Under the pieces are notes generated by a model. It was not told the DNA's origin. It made no database searches and saw nothing but the letters and a program-made list of their open reading frames with translations. The position numbers and the translations under genes are program-made. This document shows, piece after piece, positions 34,635 through 39,235 of a DNA stretch of 39,235 nucleotides. Each line of letters opens with the position of its first letter. Within the stretch, counting starts at the first letter, position 1. Origin of the DNA: Desulfurellales bacterium (lineage in GTDB: Bacteria; Campylobacterota_A; Desulfurellia; Desulfurellales; Hippeaceae). The stretch covers positions 1-39,235 of the forward strand of contig JALVTR010000066.1 of assembly GCA_027035885.1 (NCBI GenBank), read 5' to 3'.

Positions 34635-35493
34635 CATTTTTGCGTATTTGCATTCCGATGCCGGACAATATTAAAATCAGCCCAGCAAGAGAATATGTGT
34701 GTATTTTTTCTTTTAAAAATATAGAAATGAATACCAATGATAAAGCAGGTGTTAGATAAACCAAGTTTGACACCAATGAAGTTTGAGCAGATTTTAAAGT
34801 TTTAAACCAAAAAATATAGGATATACCGTTTATAAAAAGACCATTGATAAACAGCCAAAAAAGCACACTTGATGAGAGGTTTTCGATTTTAAAAAGGCTT
34901 ATCGTGGTTGTACAAAATATCGTCGCGGATGCAAAGTAAACAAAAACAGCGATGATTTGGTCGTAGTTTACCTTTTTGCCAAATGTAGAAAATAGAGCAA
35001 AACATACAGCACCAAAGAGAGCAAGTATATCACCTTCTACATTTGTGAATTTAATATACATTATGTGGCCTTTGGTAACAATTACTAAAACACCAATAAA
35101 GCTGATAAAGACTGAGATTATCTTAATCAAATCGAGTTTTTCTTTGAGGATTGGAACACTAAAGATTAGAACTAAAATAGGCCAGGTGTAGTTGATTATG
35201 AATACCTCTTGAGATAGAGATAGTGAAAATGCTTTGTATAATAAAATGTAGTAAGCAAAACTACCCAAGAATCCTAATGAGGACATTATCAAATAATCTT
35301 TTAAGTTGTACTGCGGAAATTTTTTTGCCCGAGGAGTGAATATCAAATAAAATAGCATTACAATTGCAGATATTAGATTAGAAAAAAACAGCATAACGAA
35401 GTTGTTCATGCCCTTTAGAACTTCTTTTGATGCCACAGGTATTAACGACCATGATAGTATGCAGATGGATATATAAAGGAGCGTTTTACCCAT
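34627..35493 (-). CDS. DMT-superfamily (EamA) transporter
   Basis: 288 aa, about 10 hydrophobic segments; 'FIINYTWPILVLIFSVPILKEKLDLIKIISVFISFIGVLVIVTKG' and 'NLVYLTPALSLVFISIFLKEKIHTYSLAGLILILSGI'. Confidence 0.9.
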   Translation of the reverse strand: MGKTLLYISICILSWSLIPVASKEVLKGMNNFVMLFFSNLISAIVMLFYLIFTPRAKKFPQYNLKDYLIMSSLGFLGSFAYYILLYKAFSLSLSQEVFIINYTWPILVLIFSVPILKEKLDLIKIISVFISFIGVLVIVTKGHIMYIKFTNVEGDILALFGAVCFALFSTFGKKVNYDQIIAVFVYFASATIFCTTTISLFKIENLSSSVLFWLFINGLFINGISYIFWFKTLKSAQTSLVSNLVYLTPALSLVFISIFLKEKIHTYSLAGLILILSGIGMQIRKNAI

Positions 35494-35659
35494 CTAATGG
35501 CTGGGCTTCGTCTATCAAAAGTATTGGTATACCATCCTCGATCGGATATTTAATTTTGCAATTCTCACAAATTAGGAAATTCCCATCTTCAGACAGTTTT
35601 AATTCTCCCCTGCATTTTGGGCAGGCAATGATTTCTAAGAGCTCTTTTGATATAATCAT
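35486..35659 (-). CDS. Trm112-like / YcaR (UPF0434) zinc-ribbon protein
   Basis: Manual translation MIISKELLEIIACPKCRGELKLSEDGNFLICENCKIKYPIEDGIPILLIDEAQPLDG* (57 aa), absent from the ORF track because of its size. Confidence 0.9.
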   Translation of the reverse strand: MIISKELLEIIACPKCRGELKLSEDGNFLICENCKIKYPIEDGIPILLIDEAQPLDG

Positions 35660-36135
35660 TTCAAAACCTCCTCTATAGATTTTTCGAATCTATCTGTAAA
35701 TACATCTTTTGCATCTATTTTTAAAAGTTTAATACCGGACATTTTTAAAACAGGCTCTATAATTTCTAATGAGTTCATTTTGGGTTTGTTTTCCTTGTTT
35801 TCAATAAATATAGCTAAAAATGGGTGCAATTGAGGTTCCTTTACTATCAAGAAATCTACAAATTTTGATTGAATCTTGAGATAGCTGTTCCTATTTTCTT
35901 TAGATGTCCATAAAAAATCCGTTAGTCTTGTTTTTGGAAACACAGATATACGTAGATTTCCCTTTTCTATTATCTTATTTATTTTATCGAACGCAATTTT
36001 TTCAGTCTTGGTCAATAAGAAATCTTTGCATCTGTATGTATCTAAATCCTCTTTTACTCTTGATTTTAGGTATTTAATGTATAAAAAAGCTACTAAGATT
36101 GTAGATGCCAGAAATACGAGTATTAATAACCACAT
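35656..36135 (-). CDS. DUF2726-like protein with N-terminal TM helix
   Basis: Start MWLLILVFLASTILVAFLYIKYL at 36135; 'LLTKTEKIAFDKINKIIEKGNLRISVFPKTRLTDFLW...FVDFLIV'. Confidence 0.78.
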   Translation of the reverse strand: MWLLILVFLASTILVAFLYIKYLKSRVKEDLDTYRCKDFLLTKTEKIAFDKINKIIEKGNLRISVFPKTRLTDFLWTSKENRNSYLKIQSKFVDFLIVKEPQLHPFLAIFIENKENKPKMNSLEIIEPVLKMSGIKLLKIDAKDVFTDRFEKSIEEVLK

Positions 36136-36230
36136 ATTGTTTATATTACTTTTAAACCGTATTTTAATCAAGCTGTGTTTCTTTTTATCTTGATTTTTCG
36201 TTTTTTTGGTATAGATTATTATTTGCTTAT

Positions 36231-36597
36231 GGGGACGAAAATTGGGTTCGACAGGGTGTTTTAGCACCCAAAGGTCATGCTGAGCTGGTGTCTGCTCGTA
36301 AAACTGGCACCAAAAAAGAAACGCAGACGAAAATTACGCTTTAGCTGCCTAATTAAAAGGTAGCGGGCTTTTACACTCTTTGATGCTTTGGGGTGTAAAA
36401 AAGCCCTCAGAATCAAAGCATTGAAGGTTACTGTTCGCCTGTTTTCAGTAGCTGGATTTTCAAATAAGCAGGCACCTGCCTGACGGTTTAGCTCGCTTTA
36501 TCCGCCAGAGCGGGGAATAAAAAGCAAGCTAAGCATGTAAAAGCCTTTGGGTGTGACGCACGCCTGGACGCGGGTTCAAATCCCGCCGTCTCCACCA
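36231..36597 (+). ncRNA. ssrA: transfer-messenger RNA (tmRNA)
   Basis: 5' GGGGACGAAAATTGGGTTCGACAGGG; tag GCA GAC GAA AAT TAC GCT TTA GCT GCC TAA (ADENYALAA); 3' CGGGTTCAAATCCCGCCGTCTCCACCA pairs with the 5' acceptor strand. Confidence 0.97.
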
Positions 36598-36663
36598 AAA
36601 ACAAACTCCTATTAGATGTTGACAAACATCCCAAAATCTGTATAAAGAAAGCGTGTTTTTCAA

Positions 36664-36738
<75 letters not shown>

Positions 36739-36925
36739 TTTCTTTTAAATTTCCAGTAACAAAGTTAAATTTATTAACATACTTGATAAGTTTATATTAC
36801 TTTAAAATTTTTTCTGCACAAGTTTCCTATGCTATAATTTTGCATCTCTATACTTTTATTCTTTATGCATCAAAAATATAAATTATGCTAAAATGGATTA
36901 ATAAGATTTTATGAGTGAACCACTA

Positions 36926-37450
36926 TCAATTTCTATGCATTAAGTATAAAGCCAGGGAAAGTGCCAGTATACACAATGAGAAATACAACATTTCAATGGG
37001 ATTATTAAATCTCATATGTAAAATTCTTTTGAAAAAGCCTACAATTAATACCATTACAATTACTTTGCCTATTTTGTCTTTTAGTTCATCAAGTGTATGT
37101 ATCGATAAAATCCTGCTTCCTACCGCTGTGTTTTCAGCATCGTCTATATCACTGATGAACAATTCATACAAACCAAAGGAAAAAATCATCATTACAACGG
37201 CAATTAAATAAAGGTCTATAGCACCTATCGTTTGGCTAAGCAATTTGCTATGAAAAGCCTCTTTGCTCAGATTATGATGTATAAAAAAATTCATTGTGTC
37301 AATTATCGTATGCCACACATCAAAGCTCGCAGCTACAAAGATTATTAAAGCACCAATTAAGCTAAACACAACCGCAATCGTGACTACAAGCCTGCTTTTC
37401 CAAAGGAAACTTTCAAATATTTTCTCTAACTTGCCTCTTTCATCCATCAA
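36926..37450 (-). CDS. YqhA / UPF0114 family membrane protein
   Basis: 'LEKIFESFLWKSRLVVTIAVVFSLIGALIIFV', 'DLYLIAVVMMIFSFGLYELFISDID... LDELKDKIGKVIVMVLIVGFFKRILHM'. Confidence 0.88.
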   Translation of the reverse strand: MMDERGKLEKIFESFLWKSRLVVTIAVVFSLIGALIIFVAASFDVWHTIIDTMNFFIHHNLSKEAFHSKLLSQTIGAIDLYLIAVVMMIFSFGLYELFISDIDDAENTAVGSRILSIHTLDELKDKIGKVIVMVLIVGFFKRILHMRFNNPIEMLYFSLCILALSLALYLMHRN

Positions 37451-37504
37451 TGATAATTTAACATAGTTTGTATTTATTTGTCTAACGCTACGTGGAGGTG
37501 AAAG

Positions 37505-37906
37505 ATGAAAGAGATCGGCGAGACGGATAAAAAACTATACGGTGAATATGCAGTATTATATGCCGGCTTTTCTGAAGAAGAAAGAGAGAAGCTCAAGAAC
37601 TTTTCCAAATCGCACTCTGAAAGTTTAAAGGTTGTGTTTGCTTGCAAGAACGATGGGAAATTATTACTTAAAGAAATCTTTAAAAGAAATGATGGAGGTT
37701 GCATTAATGAAGATACAGACTTACCGAAAACTGTGATTCTTAGTGGCTTTACCGAAAAAAAACTGCTTGAGTTTTTAAAAAAACTAAAAACTTTGGGTAT
37801 CAGTTACGAACTTGCGGCTGTTTTAACAAGGACCTCAAAGGATTGGAAGTTTAAAGATTTGATAGGTGAGTTAATTAAAGAAAGAGAAGAGATTGCGAAG
37901 ATGTGA
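37505..37906 (+). CDS. DUF3783-like protein
   Basis: 133 aa; 'VILSGFTEKKLLEFLKKLKTLGISYELAAVLTRTSKDWKFKDLIGELIKEREE'; GGAGGTGAAAG RBS. Confidence 0.75.
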   Translation: MKEIGETDKKLYGEYAVLYAGFSEEEREKLKNFSKSHSESLKVVFACKNDGKLLLKEIFKRNDGGCINEDTDLPKTVILSGFTEKKLLEFLKKLKTLGISYELAAVLTRTSKDWKFKDLIGELIKEREEIAKM

Positions 37907-37916
37907 GCAAGAAAAA

Positions 37917-38129
37917 TTAGCCGCCCTTGTCTTTAGAGTTGTATTTCTTTGCTTTTCTTTTTGTGTAATATATACCCGTTCCTCGTATTCCAACAGTTGT
38001 TTGTCTTCTGTCTTTGCCAATTGTGTATCTTGCACTACGTGTCCCAAATGATATAGATATACCGCTTTTAGATAAGTTTAACGTCACACCTGGCAATATT
38101 TTTATCCTTTTCCAAAACCTTAAACCCAT
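37917..38129 (-). CDS. DUF4236 protein
   Basis: 'MGLRFWKRIKILPGVTLNLSKSGISISFGTRSARYTIGKDRRQTTVGIRGTGIYYTKR'. Confidence 0.9.
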   Translation of the reverse strand: MGLRFWKRIKILPGVTLNLSKSGISISFGTRSARYTIGKDRRQTTVGIRGTGIYYTKRKAKKYNSKDKGG

Positions 38130-38189
38130 TCTCTCCCCTTTCTATCTAATTCTGCTCAAAAAAGTCTAATAGTCAAGTTTATAAAAAAT

Positions 38190-38228
38190 TTGACTGTCTA
38201 AAATTTTTTATTATACTAACTGGTTAGT
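38190..38228 (+). promoter_or_regulatory. tetR promoter overlapping a TetR-type operator
   Basis: TTGACT (38190-38195) - 16 bp - TATACT (38212-38217); inverted repeat ACTAAC-TG-GTTAGT (38215-38228). Confidence 0.75.
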
Positions 38229-38239
38229 TAAGGATTTTT

Positions 38240-38857
38240 ATGATGAGAATGAGAAAGAAAAAAGATTCTATTCTAAAATGTGCCAAAAAAATATTCGCGA
38301 GAAAGGGTTACGATAGTGCTACAATGGACGAGATAGCTCTATGTGCGAGATCCAATAAAGCTCTGATTTACTATTATTTTAAAAGTAAGGATAATCTTTT
38401 CTCTGCTGTTTTGCTTAGTGCGATTGATGAAATTTATGATTATATCGATGGTAAAGTTGATGATACAAGCGAACCTGAGGAAGCATTAAAGGTTTATATT
38501 GAAGCTTTTTTTATTCAGGCAAATAAAGACGACACATTCATTAGAATTTTGACGAGGGAAATAGGGTCCATTGGCGCCCATCTATCTGATAAAGTCATGG
38601 GAAAGTTTTTACGGGTGCTTGGTATTCTTGATGGAATAATTGAAAAAGGAGTTAGAAAAGGTTGCTTTGTTAAAAAAGACGTAAAAATAGTCCATTTTAT
38701 AGTTATTGGAACCGTTAGCTATTATTTATGTAGTGTGCCTTTGAGGAAGAGATTGTCAAAGAGATTCCCAAATAAAGGGTATCTGCTAAAGGAACTTAGA
38801 AATGTTCCTGAAGAGTTATTTGAAATAGTTTTGAAGGGGTTGAAGAACAATGGGTAG
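38240..38857 (+). CDS. TetR-family transcriptional regulator
   Basis: 'ILKCAKKIFARKGYDSATMDEIALCARSNKALIYYYFKSKDNLFSAVL' TetR HTH. Confidence 0.95.
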   Translation: MMRMRKKKDSILKCAKKIFARKGYDSATMDEIALCARSNKALIYYYFKSKDNLFSAVLLSAIDEIYDYIDGKVDDTSEPEEALKVYIEAFFIQANKDDTFIRILTREIGSIGAHLSDKVMGKFLRVLGILDGIIEKGVRKGCFVKKDVKIVHFIVIGTVSYYLCSVPLRKRLSKRFPNKGYLLKELRNVPEELFEIVLKGLKNNG

Positions 38858-39235
38858 ATTATTCGGGTTTCTCATGGTTATTGTTTTAATTGCACAGAGT
38901 GGTTTTGCATTGAGCATTAGAGATCTGTTTGAGGCTTTAAAAAGGCAGCCTGTTACAAAAGTCGATGTCATGCTAAGAAAATCTGCTGAAGCTTCCTATT
39001 CAAGGTCCAAGGCGTTGTTTTATCCAAAGCTTTATGGCCTTGCATCTTATGAACATTATAACTCACCGACAAGTTTGAGGCCCACTACACCGACAGAATC
39101 AAACGAGATTTTAAGGGAAGGCGGTGGTTTGCCTTTCAGTAAAGACATTGAGCAAATCGGTTTAAGTTTGAGAATGCCGGTTTTTGTGTATCCGCTTTTT
39201 AGTTTAACTTCTATGATGGAAAGACTAAAAGAGAG
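38850..39235 (+). CDS. TolC-family outer membrane efflux protein (N-terminal part, truncated by window end)
   Basis: ATG at 38850 overlaps the tetR stop; signal peptide MGRLFGFLMVIVLIAQSGFALS then 'IRDLFEALKRQPVTKVDVMLRKSAEASYSRSKALFYPKLYGLASYEHYNSPTS'; open to the end. Confidence 0.8.
   Translation, partial: MGRLFGFLMVIVLIAQSGFALSIRDLFEALKRQPVTKVDVMLRKSAEASYSRSKALFYPKLYGLASYEHYNSPTSLRPTTPTESNEILREGGGLPFSKDIEQIGLSLRMPVFVYPLFSLTSMMERLKE

Noticed and set aside
36136-36267. N-terminal extension of the 203-aa ORF at 35656..36267
   Set aside because: It runs antisense into the tmRNA 5' end; the hydrophobic start MWLLILVFLAS at 36135 is the believable N-terminus.

Overview
Chromosomal window of AT-rich, Hippea/Desulfurella-like character (taxonomy is an impression from protein style, not tested). 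About 60% of it is anaerobic acyl-CoA metabolism. From left to right it contains: a 2-hydroxyacyl-CoA dehydratase/benzoyl-CoA reductase-type subunit pair with an acyl-CoA ligase; an amidase and an MBL-fold hydrolase; an acyl-CoA synthetase-FadN-FadA-FadE-like operon; a nitronate monooxygenase; and a second beta-oxidation operon (etfB-etfA-thiolase-hbd-crt-acd-membrane FeS oxidoreductase) divergent from a MerR-family regulator. These are followed by sucCD, RNase H, feoB/feoA with a NifX-domain/methyltransferase fusion, a Bax-like glucosaminidase, apgM/YjbQ, minCDE, a DMT transporter, a YcaR/Trm112-like protein, tmRNA, tRNA-Glu(CTC), and a TetR regulator with a TolC-like protein. The strongest non-obvious signal is an identical 16-mer, TTTACGTAAATGTCAA, placed in the same way at the promoters of both beta-oxidation operons. 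It consists of a perfect -35 (TTGACA) followed directly by the palindrome TTTACGTAAA inside a 17-bp spacer. The same palindrome lies just downstream of a near-consensus merR promoter. This predicts a MerR-repressed, autoregulated acyl-CoA degradation regulon. No CRISPR array, transposon or defence island was seen.
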